64,000 nucleotides of DNA from Epiperipatus broadwayi (GCA_028023455.1 JAQFVV010000012.1:5618499-5682498); one strand, 5' to 3'. Positions 34,290 to 44,814 are shown, numbered from the stretch's first letter. The notes: generated by a model not told the origin, from the letters alone. Numbers and translations are program-made.

Positions 34290-35400
34290 GCTGTCATTTT
34301 ATTTATTTTGATGCAATATTTTATATATGTATAATTGATATAGCTTACTTCAAACACTTTATAGCAAAAATAAATTATTGGATATATACACATACACAAT
34401 GTGACGTTTTGATCGTTTTGCAGTCTTTCTCAGTGCTGTGATATAAAGACATAATAAAATAAGATTTTAAAAAAAAGGTATTAGTTCATTAGCCGGACAC
34501 GCTGGTTGATGCTGTTGTTCCTATGCAAAAACAATCAAATGTAACGTTATTGTGCCGCCCGCCAGCGATTTTTTCTTCCTACACTACGTCTTTAAATTTT
34601 TTTTCTTTTAGTTTTTTTTTCTACTACGTCTTTAATTTTTTTTCTTTACACAAACACATCTTTATTTTTATTATTTTTAAAACAAATTTTTATTACATTT
34701 TATTTTAATAAAATCTTATTCAACCTTTTTTATTAAAAACAACAAATTTTTTCTAACTTTTGTCTCAGTGACGACAAACTTTTTCTCAACCCCCACCAAA
34801 CAAAAAAATAAAATAAGACCAAAACTTTTGACTTTATCAACTTTCGTTTTCCCTTTTTTTTTTGATTGATTTATGTCATAGAAGCACAATCTTTTGTTTT
34901 GGAAACGGCTTTTTTTTTCTACTACTAACAAATTATTATAACAAAAACAATATACAAACACATCTTTACCGCTGATTTAGTAAAACTTTGATTTTTAAAG
35001 CCAATTTTTATTTCATTTTATTTGTACTCTCTCTCTTTTTTTTTTTCAAATAAAATCTTGTTCTACCTTTTTTTTAAAATAAAAACAACAAACCAAAAAT
35101 AACTTTCGTCTTTAACTTTTGTCTCAAGGACGACAAACTTCTTCTCAACCACCTCCACCCCACAAAAAAAATAATAATAATAAGACCAAAACTTTGAACT
35201 TTATCGTTTTCTTTTTTCTTTATTAATTTACGTCATAGAATCACAACATTTTGTTTTGGAAAAAAAGATAAAACAAAATGAACTAAATGTGATAAGATGG
35301 AATTAAAATCAAATAGTCCAGATAATATAAAACATATAATATTAAAGTAAAATATGAATATAGATTATACATTTGTATTCCTGTCAATATATACTGTTTT
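34290..35400 (-). repeat. Unclassified repeat X, copy 1 (inverted to 37700-38035)
   Basis: Its two ends match 37700-38035 on the opposite strand. Around 34345-34445 the minus strand reads CACTGAGAAAGACTGC, AAAACGTCACATTG and GCTATAAAGTGTTTGAAG. Around 35290-35345 it reads TATTATCTGGAC and TTTTAATTCCATCTTATCAC. Between the ends copy 1 holds extra pyrimidine-rich sequence with a tandem duplication. The CTGAGAA...AAAACGTC part looks like a decayed hammerhead. Class unknown. Confidence 0.55.
34648..35262. repeat. Tandem duplication, ~306 bp units
   Basis: ACAAACACATCTTTA opens both units, at 34648 and 34954. Each unit then carries, in the same order, AAATAAAATCTT, AACTTTTGTCTCA, GACGACAAACTT, AAGACCAAAACTTT, GTCATAGAA and TTTTGTTTTGGAAA. 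The units differ by small indels in T and A runs. Confidence 0.75.
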
Positions 35401-35401
35401 C

Positions 35402-35780
35402 CAAAATTAAATCTGGGTTTTATATTAATTTTTGTTCCAAAAGACACATTAGGGTTTATTTTTAGGGGATTTATTCATGTATAAAATATACATTTATTCA
35501 AAATCTCAAATCAATCTCCCAAACGTGTTTTTTCAGCAATGCCCTCTGTGAATATTTGAATTTTCATTTAGTGATATGCACTGGAATATTTAAATTGATT
35601 TAAATACAAACCTTGTCTGGGGTCAAAATATTATTCCATTTAAATCTATCAATAAATCAAGTGTTAATTGAAGACTTATGAGATAGAGGTGGTAACAAAA
35701 ATGATTACAGTTAAGAATGATCAACCATATAAAAGTGTGAAAAAATGCAAGCACAAAAATTCAGAAATATAAGACACAAC
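35402..35780. other. A+T-rich non-coding DNA
   Basis: No feature recognised. Confidence 0.4.
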
Positions 35781-35790
35781 ACCATATCAT

Positions 35791-35866
35791 GTCAAGCGTT
35801 GTTAGCCAAGAGGTCATCGCAGCCGCCTTGCAAGCAAGTAGTTGGTTGCAGACGGTACCATATTCA
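35791..35866 (+). mobile_element. tRNA-like SINE, subfamily I (copy d), 3'-truncated
   Basis: Starts GTCAAGCGTTGTTAGCC, keeps the A box and the CTTGCAAGCAAGTAGTTGG middle, then stops at GACGG before the B box. The flanks ACCATATCAT (35781-35790) and ACCATATTCAT (35867-35877) look like a target duplication, so the 3' end may have been missing at insertion. Confidence 0.7.
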
Positions 35867-35879
35867 TCTTTTATCAAGA

Positions 35880-36570
35880 GCACATATTGAAAACATTTTC
35901 CAAATTACGTATAATACTCCCACCCATTTTTTTTTTTTAACTTTTCTTTAGGAGAAAATTGATTTAGCTTAAACTAAATTTTAATTATTAACGTCGCTTC
36001 CATTATTTAAATTCTTTTAGGAGAAAAAAAACATTTAAGAAACAAAGCTGATGTTTCTTCTATATTGAATATTTAAAAGCTGCTATGAATAAACTCTAAA
36101 ACTAAGTCAAGCATTTTAAATATAAATAAAATAGTACTTAAAAGTATATAAATGAAATTGTAAAATTTTAAAAGTTTGTTAAATCATTCTTAAAGTCAAT
36201 AAATTGTTTATCTTAATTCTATGATTCGGCTGAGAGGAAATTGTTTCTCTCTGCACATTGAATTGTACTGTACTTGTTAAAAATGTTCAATGGGAAAATA
36301 CATAAATAGCTCTAAATTTATATTATTTATTTAAAGCCTTAATGTCAATAATATTATTTATTATCGTGTGCTTCAATAAATGAAAAGAAATTCATTCATC
36401 TGACTAATGACCTTAATTAGGGCTTATCTTTGGAGTAGTGCTTATATTGCAAGTGTCCTGAAAAATCATGCTAGGGCTTACGTTCTGATTAGGTCTTATT
36501 TTTGGAAAAATACCCATTAATTTAAACATGTTATTTATTTTATTAATTTTTAATAATCTTTTAATTTTTT
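35880..36570. other. A+T-rich non-coding DNA
   Basis: No feature recognised. Confidence 0.4.
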
Positions 36571-36732
36571 ACTATTCCTTACAAATTAATACATTGTACA
36601 GGCTTAAACCTGTACTTATATATGTAATATATACGGGATTCGAACTCAGACTTTCACACGATCCACTACTCTCAGTGCCATCTCATATTGCTGACCCACC
36701 TGATCACACACATGTTGAAAAGATAAATAATC

Positions 36733-36776
36733 ACCAATATACGTATTTCATGCTAAACCAGCAATCATCAGTTGGT
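36733..36776 (-). ncRNA. Type I hammerhead, RZ-C copy at 36.7 kb, core intact
   Basis: Minus strand, in order: ACCAA (36776-36772), CTGATGA (36771-36765), stem II TGCT-GGTTT-AGCA inside a U-U pair, GAAA, palindromic stem III ATACGTAT (36746-36739), cleavage base A (36738), TTGGT closing stem I with five pairs. Every core base fits the consensus. The outer stem I helix seen in other copies (ATAATC/GATTAT) has been cut off by the hAT-end insertion a few bases away. Confidence 0.85.
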
Positions 36777-36778
36777 CT

Positions 36779-37008
36779 AATTTATGAATGATTGATTAGA
36801 TTTTGTTTTCGTTCTGTTTTCTTTTTTTTTATTGGGTAAAAATGAGATGAAAAAATAAATAAAAATTGGCTATATTAATTAAAAGTTTAAACTCTTATTA
36901 TTTATTATTACAAACTTTTTACTGCACGTCTAGCATGCGGACCTGCAGAAAAGTTCCGCGGCCCGGCACCAGACCGCGGACCAAGGGTTGAAGAACACTG
37001 GTCTAGAT
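36779..37008 (-). mobile_element. hAT-type terminal fragment
   Basis: Its right end, read on the minus strand, starts CAGTGTTCTTCAACCCTTGG and continues with CCGCGGTCTGG and GGGCCGCGG, a GC-rich block typical of hAT-type ends. The host RZ-C sequence GGTC(C/T)A is repeated on both sides. The matching left terminus is not visible, so this copy is truncated or decayed. Confidence 0.6.
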
Positions 37009-37089
37009 TACTATCCTCACACACATATATAATCAGTGCTCAGCTTTATATTAAGAGAGCCAATCTTCATTATTCCTTACAAATTAAAA

Positions 37090-37695
37090 TGTAATTTTAT
37101 TATGAAGTATATTTATAGATATATATTTATGAGATAAATAACTTAGCATAACACTCAAGTATAAAAAGTATAATATAAAATATGTGTTTATAAAATATAT
37201 ATATACAATTATGGTTTAATAAGAAATAATAATAGTAATAAGAAGATTATAAATGATATGGATTATTGAGTTAAAGTATTTTAAAATGTACAAATAAAAG
37301 AGAGTTGCAATGATTATATTGTTAATTTAAATAATATCTAATAGAGGGAGCTAGGATATAAGATAAGTACATTTTTAAAAAAAAAACCTGGGGGGGGGGG
37401 GTAAGAAAATGCAATAGTAGTGGATAAGTGAAAAAAGGTTTATACTATGTATGATTTTTAGCTATAATAATAAAAAGATAAATATATTAAAAAGTTATTA
37501 ATAACAGAAAAATTAATAAGAAAATAAATATTTTATGATTTAAAAATTAAAAAGAATACTTTTAGTAAATGATTTAATGTTGAACAAAGAAATATATAAA
37601 AATAGAATGATCTTGGGAATAATAAAATTTCTGTTTTAGTTTATAAGCAATAGTAATAATTAGGGGATTATTAAAAAATAATAATAATGCAAATG
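37090..37695. other. A+T-rich non-coding DNA
   Basis: A G11 run at about 37391; otherwise nothing recognised. Confidence 0.4.
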
Positions 37696-37699
37696 TATA

Positions 37700-38035
37700 A
37701 TCTATCATTGTTTTATATTTCACTTTAATGTTGCTTATTTTATTTTATATTATCTGGATTGTTTTACTTGGTTTTAATTCCATTTTATCACATTTAATTT
37801 ATTTTATTATATTTTGTGTTTTCTTTCTTTACTTTTTTCTTATTTATTTGTTTATATTTTTTATTTTGTTTGTCATTATATTATAGTCCTGAAGAAGATT
37901 TCAGGACCATTGAAACATTAAGATGTGTGTGTATATATACAACAAAAACTTTTTTGCTATAAACTGTTTGAAGTAAGGTGTACAAATTGTATTTATGAGT
38001 ATATGTATTGTGTAGTCAAAAAATAAATTAACTTT
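37700..38035 (+). repeat. Unclassified repeat X, copy 2
   Basis: Inverted, shorter copy of 34290-35400. It holds a perfect 8 bp hairpin, GTCCTGAA-GAAGAT-TTCAGGAC, followed by CATTGAAAC at 37886-37916, then GCTATAAACTGTTTGAAG. Confidence 0.6.
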
Positions 38036-38060
38036 AAAAAAAAAAAAAACCCATTGTTTT

Positions 38061-38160
38061 TTTTTTAAAGTGTCATAGCATCGGCCGGGACGCGAACCCG
38101 CAACCTGGGCAACTGCCTGCAAGTGCAAGGTAGTCACGCTGACCTCTCGACCACCAACCC
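38061..38160 (-). mobile_element. tRNA-like SINE, subfamily III (copy e)
   Basis: Minus strand GGTTGGTGGTCGAGAGG, B box GGGTTCGCGTCCC, GCCGATGCTATGACAC, then an A tail. CCCATTGTTTT is duplicated at 38050-38060 and 38161-38171. Confidence 0.85.
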
Positions 38161-38174
38161 CCCATTGTTTTCAT

Positions 38175-40060
38175 AAGATGTTAATACTATTTCTAAATAT
38201 CAAAAATATCTGAATCTTATCTATGTTAATTGAAGTTTCAGTTATCAGATTGGTGAATAGTTTTTTTTTTTTTAGTTAAGTAATTGTTTGTCATATAATG
38301 ATTATACTAATATTGAAGATTTCATGTCTTTCAAATTTTGATTTTGATCATTATGGCTGTGGTAGGAATCAATTTCATCCAATTCTCTAAGAAATTGAAT
38401 GAAAAAATTGTGAGAAAGTCGGCCAAAATGAAAATGGTTTGTGCGTTTTTTATATCAGTTCATTTCTATTTGCTTAAGTTTACTGCAACAAAATTATATA
38501 TGTTATCCTTTGATATATATTATTATTTATATTTCATTTGTTATAAATTGATAGTATATTACATTTGCTGGTTTCCTTTTTAAAACTTTTAAATGATTTG
38601 TCAGAAATTGTGTAGAATTTCATAAAAGTCAGCAATTTTATGGGTCCTTTTTGCTACATACTGGTAGAAGAGATTAGTAGACTAGTTTGCTCTATAGTGT
38701 GATAGGTTTTTTATGTGAATTGATTTCACTAGTCCCTTTGCCATTTTATGTTCGACTTTTACAAAATATTTTTTGAGATACAACATGATGAGAGTAGGGC
38801 AGAATCAAGAAGATGTGTTTGATAAAGTACATTATTTTTCTTATTAAGTCCTTCAATCTGACTTATGATTGATATGCACAAGCTAAGTACATTTTTTTAC
38901 CAATTGTTTAATTTTTCTTATATTTTTAATCTTGTTTTTTTTTTTTTATAGATTTGTGTTTTTTAAAAAAAACTAATGCACTTTATCATACTATTGCATC
39001 AGCTGAAATTTATATATATATGTGAAATAGTAAAATTTAAATTTTTTATTTAATTTATTTTCTAATCTTTTTTTTTTATTTTGCATTAAAAAGTTAAAAT
39101 CTACTTTGAGGGTTTTATGCTTAGTCATTATATTTGAGGCTAATTTTTTTGAATGTTTAATTATTTATTTAATAATTTTTATTAATGACTCATTAGTAGT
39201 TTGTAAATCGTTTTGTCCACAAATTCAGCATTGATAAGAACAATCTCTATTAAATCAGTACTGTCTATTGTACTAATCAATAGTGCAGCTTAGTATCCAA
39301 ACTCCCCAGCCAGTTTTGACTAATAACTTTAAAAACAAGTGTTTGTAATGTAAAGCTGGGATCAAATATTTGAGTCCCAACTTTTCATAGATAAAGACAA
39401 AATCCACAAACAAGTCTGTAGATAGGCTTTAATTACACTATTTTCTGCCAATGATTGATTACCTGATTTTATATTAGATTATATTAGAAAAGTAGAGTGA
39501 ATAAACTGCTCTTGTTATAGTAAACTAAAGGATCCATGTTGTATCAATAGCAGAACATGGTTTACTTCATAAGCTTATATATAAAATTTAAATGATTCAG
39601 TACTTATCACTAAATTTCTACAGTAATGTAATTTATATGCTCTTTTCTTTAATTTTCATCATAATGCATATAATATATTAATATAAATGATATGTCATTT
39701 ATTCAATTTGTGTGTAACAATATCTAATCTTTAATATTGGCAATAAAGTTTATATAAATCATATCACTGCATTTAAAAAGGCTATCAATCAAAAACTCTA
39801 ATAGGATATGGATTTTGTTATGAACTAGAGATTCATCATTTGACTCTAAGCTAACATTTATATAAAGATGCTAGTACTAAAACATGCAATATTTTATCTA
39901 AATGTACAAATATTATTTAAATATATATATGCCACTTTTTAATGACTACATAAAAAATAGTAAGTAGATAAACTCGAAGTTGTATCTATAAATCTTATAG
40001 AATTTAATAGGAATATATAAATATAACTTTTTAATAACCTGAAATATAGATAAATAATGC
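38175..40060. other. A+T-rich non-coding DNA
   Basis: An 81-residue frame (38338-38583) is open but unrecognised. No repeat identified. Confidence 0.4.
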
Positions 40061-40065
40061 AGAAG

Positions 40066-40531
40066 CACTGAACCCCCCCCTCCCCAGAGAGCTCTGTTTG
40101 TCAGTAAATACAAAATGTGGAATAAACCCATCTATACTTTATCTTTCATCACATATAAGCATACTATTTATTGACATACTTACATGCAGAGTATGATTTA
40201 TATATACTAACATAATTTCAAGACATCTATAAGTTTTTCTGAAATCACTCTAACTACTTAAGAGGGAGTGGATTAACCTCATATTTAACAGTCTCTTAAT
40301 ATTTAATTAATCTTTAGTTAAAAGATGTAAAAAAATACTTTTTAATAATGATTTTAAAATAGCTTGTGTTTTGAAATTACATTAGTCTATATAAATCTTA
40401 CTCTGCACGTAAGTATGTTAGCAAATGATATGCTTATATACGATCAAAGCTAAAGTATAGACGAACTCATTCTACATTTTATGTTTACTGACATTTTATA
40501 TATAGCTACCTAAGGGGGAGGGGGTTCAGTG
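40066..40531. mobile_element. Foldback/MITE-like element with ~150 bp arms
   Basis: Starts CACTGAACCCCCCCCTCCCC and ends with the complement of CACTGAACCCCCTCCCCCTT. The arms (about 40066-40212 and 40385-40531) match throughout, for example TCTATACTTTA and ACATACTTAC, with a ~170 bp centre. No ORF. No clear target duplication seen. Confidence 0.65.
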
Positions 40532-40534
40532 ATT

Positions 40535-41335
40535 TCAAATATGTAAAAAATGAAGATAAAATATCAGATAACTGAATAATTAATTATTCTTCATATGTAT
40601 AAATAAAATGCAATTTTTAATTTATATTTATAATTATTTAGGGCGTGCATGATTCATAAAATCTTTTCATTTTAAAATTAAACGATAGTATTTATTTTTC
40701 CAAAGACAGTTTTCTTGACTTATGCTCGAGTCATCATCAGTAAGATTAATTATCAGTGAATATCAAATGATATATAAAATAATATTCCTATCTCTAAATA
40801 TTATTTAACTACATTATCTGGTGACAGTAGATTACTCAAGCTTTCAGTAGATAGCTTTAGAGTAAAGAGAAAATAATTATTAGTGGAGACATATGAGAAA
40901 ATCATGGTATAATTTTGTCAATTTTTTTTTAATTATAAGAAGTTGCCTTGCTGTACATTATAATTTTGATAACTGATTTATTGCACTTTTGATATAAAAA
41001 AGTGTTTTTGTTTCAAAAATATCTAAACATTGTTATAGATGTTTCTGTAATTTCTCCAAATGTATAGACTTCTGATGATGTATTAATAGCATTTTTACTC
41101 ATGGCATTTGAATTAAAACTTGAAAATTTGTTCTGCCTACTAGAAAATATAAAACTTTCCAGTTAACTAATCTGGATGAAGTCTAATTGCTTGTCAATAG
41201 AGTGATTCTTAAATCTGTATCTCTCATTCTGGTATGTAATGTCTTCTCCATTAATTCCTTTTAAGTAATTGGAGATGTGTTTGACATTAAAATGACTGTT
41301 TGAAGATTATATATATATATAATATTTAAATATAT
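40535..41335. other. A+T-rich non-coding DNA with one hammerhead-like motif
   Basis: The minus strand of 40705-40740 reads CTGATGATGACT, CGAGCATA, AGTCAAGAAAACTGTC: a CUGAUGA box, a 4-5 pair stem II and a GAAA-like box with an extra A. Stem I does not pair convincingly. Confidence 0.4.
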
Positions 41336-41343
41336 CGTCATCA

Positions 41344-42600
41344 TCAACCATTATCAATCCACTGCAGGATGAAGGTCTCTCCAAGTTTAATCCATCTTCT
41401 CCGATCTTTAGCTTTTCTTCTCCACAACACCCCTGCACATTTTCTTATTTCATCCATCCATCTCACATGTGGTCTCTTTCTGGGTCTTTTACAATCTCTT
41501 GGAATCCAGTTTAAAATTTCAATTGTCCATCTATTATCATCTTTTCTAGCAATATGTCCAGCCCAACTCCATTTCAATCTTTTAATTTTTTCAATAAGGT
41601 CAGTAACACCTGTTTGTTGTCTTACCCATACATTGCGTTTTCGATCTCTTCTTGTTACTCCCAACATACATCTCTCCATACTCCTTTGAGTGGTCTGAAG
41701 TCTCTGTATTGCTCTTCTATTAAGTGTCCAAGTCTCAGATCCATAAGTAAGAACTGGTAAAACACATTTGTTAAAAACCATCCTTTTCAAACACATAGGC
41801 ATATTTCCTTTTAGTATCAAGTTATTTCTACCAAAAGCACTCCAACCAAGTTTAATTCTATGATTAATTTCCTCCATTATGTTTCCATCTGTATTAATAA
41901 TCTGACCAAGGTATTTGTAACTGTTAACTTCTTCTAATTCTTCATAATCAATCTTTATTTTCATATTTTGAGCAAATCGATTAAACATTACTTTAGTCTT
42001 TTTAACATTTACCTTTAGCCCTACTTTTCTACTTTCATCTGCTAACTCCTGAAACATTTCCTGCAGCTCTGAAGCATTATTTACAAAAACAACTACATCA
42101 TCTGCGAAATCTAAATGACTTAAATACTCTCCATTTACTTTCACTCCTTTAGTTTCCCATTTTAATCCACAAAATACTTCTTGCAGCACTGCTATAAAGA
42201 GTTTTGGAGATATGGAGTCACCTTGTCTTACACCTTTCTCAATGTTGATTTTTACAGTATCATTATGTAATCTAATTGTTGCTGTTGCATTTTTATAAAT
42301 ATTCTTTAAAATATGACAATATCCTGGATCTATACCTTGATGATCCAATGCTTTAATCACTGAAGAAATGTGTATAGAATCGAATGCCTTTTCATAATCT
42401 ACAAATCCAAAACATAATGACAACTCATATTCATTTGTCCTTTCTATGACTTCTCTCAATACCTGGATATGATCTATTGTACTAAAACCACTTTTAAATC
42501 CAGCTTGTTCTCTTGGTTGGTGGAAATCCAAAGTTCTCTGTAGACGAGTTGTAATTATCTTGGTAAAAATTTTATATAAAACTGATAAAAGGCTGATAGG
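41344..42600 (-). pseudogene. RTE ORF, reverse transcriptase palm, thumb and C-terminus
   Basis: Reading resumes immediately after the TAG with RPISLLSVLYKIF; the first methionine is at 42531. Numbered from that methionine: QPREQAGF at 5-12, catalytic motif A FVDYEKAFDSI at 43-53, motif B' GVRQGDSISPKLF at 100-112, and catalytic motif C FADD at 142-145, all intact. The thumb and C-terminal region follows with LPVLTYGSETWTLNRRA, WVRQQTGVTDL, WSWAGHIARKDDNRW and WIPRDCKRPRKRP, ending LQWIDNG-stop close to the tail. The catalytic aspartates are preserved, so decay is recent. Confidence 0.9.
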
Positions 42601-42603
42601 TCT

Positions 42604-43542
42604 CTAATTTCTAATATCTTCTTTATCACCTTTTTTAAATATTAATATTATTACTGCATTCTTCCAATCTTCCGGTACATCTTTATTATTTAGACATTTG
42701 GTATATAACTTTGCTAAAATTGTTTCTATTTCTTCACCTGCTTCTTTTAATATATCAATTATAATTCCATCATTTCCTGGAGCCTTTCCTTTCTTGACAC
42801 ACTTAATTGCATTTCTCACTTCTTCATTTAAAATTCTGGGCAATTCGGAAGATGTAATAGATATAGGAGGTACTTGTTCTTTATTACTATATAATTCTTG
42901 ATAAAAATCTTCTACCAATTTCATGATGTCATCTCTCTTTTTAGTAATAATTCCATCTTTTTTTCTTATTGCAGATATAAATTTCCTACCAATACCAAAA
43001 TGTTGTTTAACATTTTTGAGACTTTTATTTTCTTCTACAGCTTTCCTTGCTATTTCACAGTTATACTTTCTTATATCATTTTCAACTCTTTTCCGTACCA
43101 TTTTACAAAATTTGAGATATTCAATTCTTTTTAATACATCATTTTTGTATATCTTCATATTCCTTCTTTTCTTCATAAATTCTCTAGTCTCAGTAGAAAT
43201 TTTATTAGTCAATTGCTGCTTTTTTCTACCAGCTATGTTTGTTGCAGTTTTTAAAAGTGTATCAGTTATTTTCATATTAATTTCATTCAAATCTGAATCA
43301 TGTTCAAAATCTCCTAACACTTGGAACCTATTTGTAAGTTCTAATTTAAATTCATTAGAATGTTTCTGAAGATTAGGAATATCAACTGTAAATATTGTTT
43401 TTCTTAATAATTTTTGTCTCTCTAGTTTTACATTAACATGTAACTTACACCTTACTAATCGATGATCACTTCCTGTGTTAAATTTATTAAGAATATTACA
43501 ATCTTGAAATATGTATTTTCTGTTAGTCAAAATATAATCCAA
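42604..43542 (-). pseudogene. RTE ORF, linker and start of reverse transcriptase
   Basis: In the frame that follows the T9 shift: [11 protein letters not shown] and [13 protein letters not shown] give the last endonuclease block (S-D-H). A long lysine-rich linker comes next, then the RT finger line [20 protein letters not shown] and [18 protein letters not shown]. It stops at TAG directly before the R-P-I-S-L block, where a tyrosine codon is usual. The stop is in the same frame as the next segment, so this lesion is a single point change. Confidence 0.85.
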
Positions 43543-44349
43543 TTCTGCTGTACCTTCATTTGGATGCTTCCATGTCCATTTCCTTTTAACATTTTTCTCA
43601 AAAAAAAATTCATAATATAAAGTTTTTCTTTTTCTGCAAACTCCACAAGTCTATGTCCTCTCTCATTTCTATTACCATAACCAAAATTACCTACAGCAAT
43701 TTCATCTTTCATTTGTCTACCAATTCTAGCATTAAAGTCTCCCATAACAATTTTAAAATGTTGTTTACTCTGATCAAAAGCCTTTTGTACATCCATATAA
43801 AAATCTTCTACTACTTCATCACTATGAGAACTTGTTGGGGCATAAACCTGAATTATCTGCATTTGGTATCTGCTATTAAGTTGTATAACTAATCTTGCCA
43901 CTCTGTCCAATACACCATCAATCTCCACAATATTGTTCTTCCACTTTTTATTTATAATGAATCCTACTCCACTTGTATTTCCAATATGTGTGCCTTTATA
44001 ATAGAGTATATGTCCACTTTTTAAATCAATTGTTTCTTCTCCTTTTCTTCTAACTTCACAAAGTCCAATAATGTCCCATTTAATATAAGACAGTTCTTCT
44101 TCTAATTCTTGCAATCTTCCTTCACTTGAAAGTGATCTGCAGTTGTAAGTACCTAAATAAAAAGTCATCATCAAATGGCAGTGATCTGCAGTTGTAAGTA
44201 CCTAAATAAAAAGTCATCATCAAATGGCAGCCTGGGTCCGCAATCAGGGGATTCTTAGCACTCTCCGCCTTCGGCCACCAACTGCTGCCTTGGTTGGTGA
44301 CTTTACAGCCGCCTGGGAATAAGGGCCATGCTTTATTTTTGTCTGTCAT
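43527..44349 (-). pseudogene. RTE ORF, endonuclease part
   Basis: From 44174 the frame reads MMMTFYLGTYNCRSLSSEGR and carries the endonuclease blocks IIGLCEVRRKGEE (catalytic E), VYAPTSSHSDEVV and VMGDFNARIG (catalytic D-x-N); S-D-H lies in the next segment. An upstream frame from 44349 (MTDKNKAWPLFPGGCKVTNQ) is the likely true N-terminus. It is thrown out of frame by the 49 bp duplication, so the LGTYNCRSL line appears twice in different frames. After ~188 residues the frame is lost in a T9 run (43608-43600 on the coding strand) and ends at 43527. Function if intact: nicking the target site for target-primed reverse transcription. Confidence 0.85.
44131..44228. repeat. 49 bp perfect tandem duplication in the RTE 5' coding end
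   Basis: Units at 44131-44179 and 44180-44228 are identical, each beginning AGTGATCTGCAGTTGTAAGT. Because 49 is not a multiple of three, it shifts the frame between the upstream start and the endonuclease. Confidence 0.95.
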
Positions 44350-44652
44350 AATTGTATATATGTATGGGGAAAATATTTATCATTTACACAAACATTTATT
44401 CTGCCTTATCAGGCACTGAGAAGAAAGACCATGGTGTTTCTTGATCTTAAACTCAGAGGTAAAAAGCCAATAAACTCACCACGCTGGCTAATGCATGTTG
44501 GTGAGCAGCCCATCCATGTTCGTATACTATATGAATAATCACATTAATAACAGCTGCAACGACAAGAACGTATGGAGTAGACATTAGGAATTTGCCCTGC
44601 TCGGTTCCTTTTTTTTTTTAAATAAATAAATAGTACTTCTGTATATAATATA

Positions 44653-44793
44653 AAAATAATATAAATAACAATTTGTGTCAATTGTTAATACAGAGTTTAA
44701 TATAAATAAATAAAAACAAATAATATTTGTTTTTATTTATTTATATTAAACTCCGTATTAACAATTGACACAAATTGTTATTTATATTATTTA
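44653..44793. repeat. Near-perfect ~140 bp palindrome
   Basis: Two ~70 bp arms meet with a one-base centre near 44723 and differ at one base (ACAGAG against ACGGAG). Each contains CAATTTGTGTCAATTGTTAA. It lies just beyond the RTE 5' end. Confidence 0.9.
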
Positions 44794-44814
44794 AATATAT
44801 GTATATTGTCTATT

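Larger units (their letters stand above)
36590..37071 (-). mobile_element. RZ-C hammerhead element interrupted by a hAT-end fragment
   Basis: Bounded by a 16 bp duplication, ATTCCTTACAAATTAA, at 36574-36589 and 37072-37087. Without the inserted fragment (about 36779-37008) the element is ~250 bp. On the minus strand it carries the hammerhead, then an A-box-like TGGCACTGAGAG and a B box GAGTTCGAATCCC ~35 bases apart. Confidence 0.8.
41337..44610 (-). mobile_element. RTE-clade LINE, near full length
   Basis: A ~3.27 kb non-LTR retrotransposon, the usual size for the RTE clade. On the minus strand it has a GC-richer leader (about 44610-44350), an apurinic-endonuclease-like domain, reverse transcriptase and thumb/C-terminal region, a very short 3' end and a TGATGATGA tail at 41344-41337. 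Its coding frame is broken in three places: a 49 bp tandem duplication (44131-44228) near the start, a frameshift in a run of nine A on the plus strand (43600-43608), and one in-frame TAG at 42604-42606. It is the likely source type for the fragments at 17.8, 48.7, 62.1 and 63.6 kb, and may have supplied enzyme for the non-autonomous elements here (inference). Confidence 0.9.

Noticed and set aside
34039-34311. 90-residue plus-strand frame
   Set aside because: No recognisable domain, A+T-rich codon mix, lies between repeats with no splice or promoter support.
38338-38583. 81-residue hydrophobic frame
   Set aside because: Composition follows the A+T-rich background; no homology recognised.
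41065-41100. CTGATGATGTATTAATAGC as a ribozyme core
   Set aside because: No second box or closing stem within a reasonable distance.
41369-41760. Plus-strand frames opposite the RTE reverse transcriptase (also 42698-43892)
   Set aside because: They are antisense shadows of the RTE coding strand, which has the catalytic motifs.
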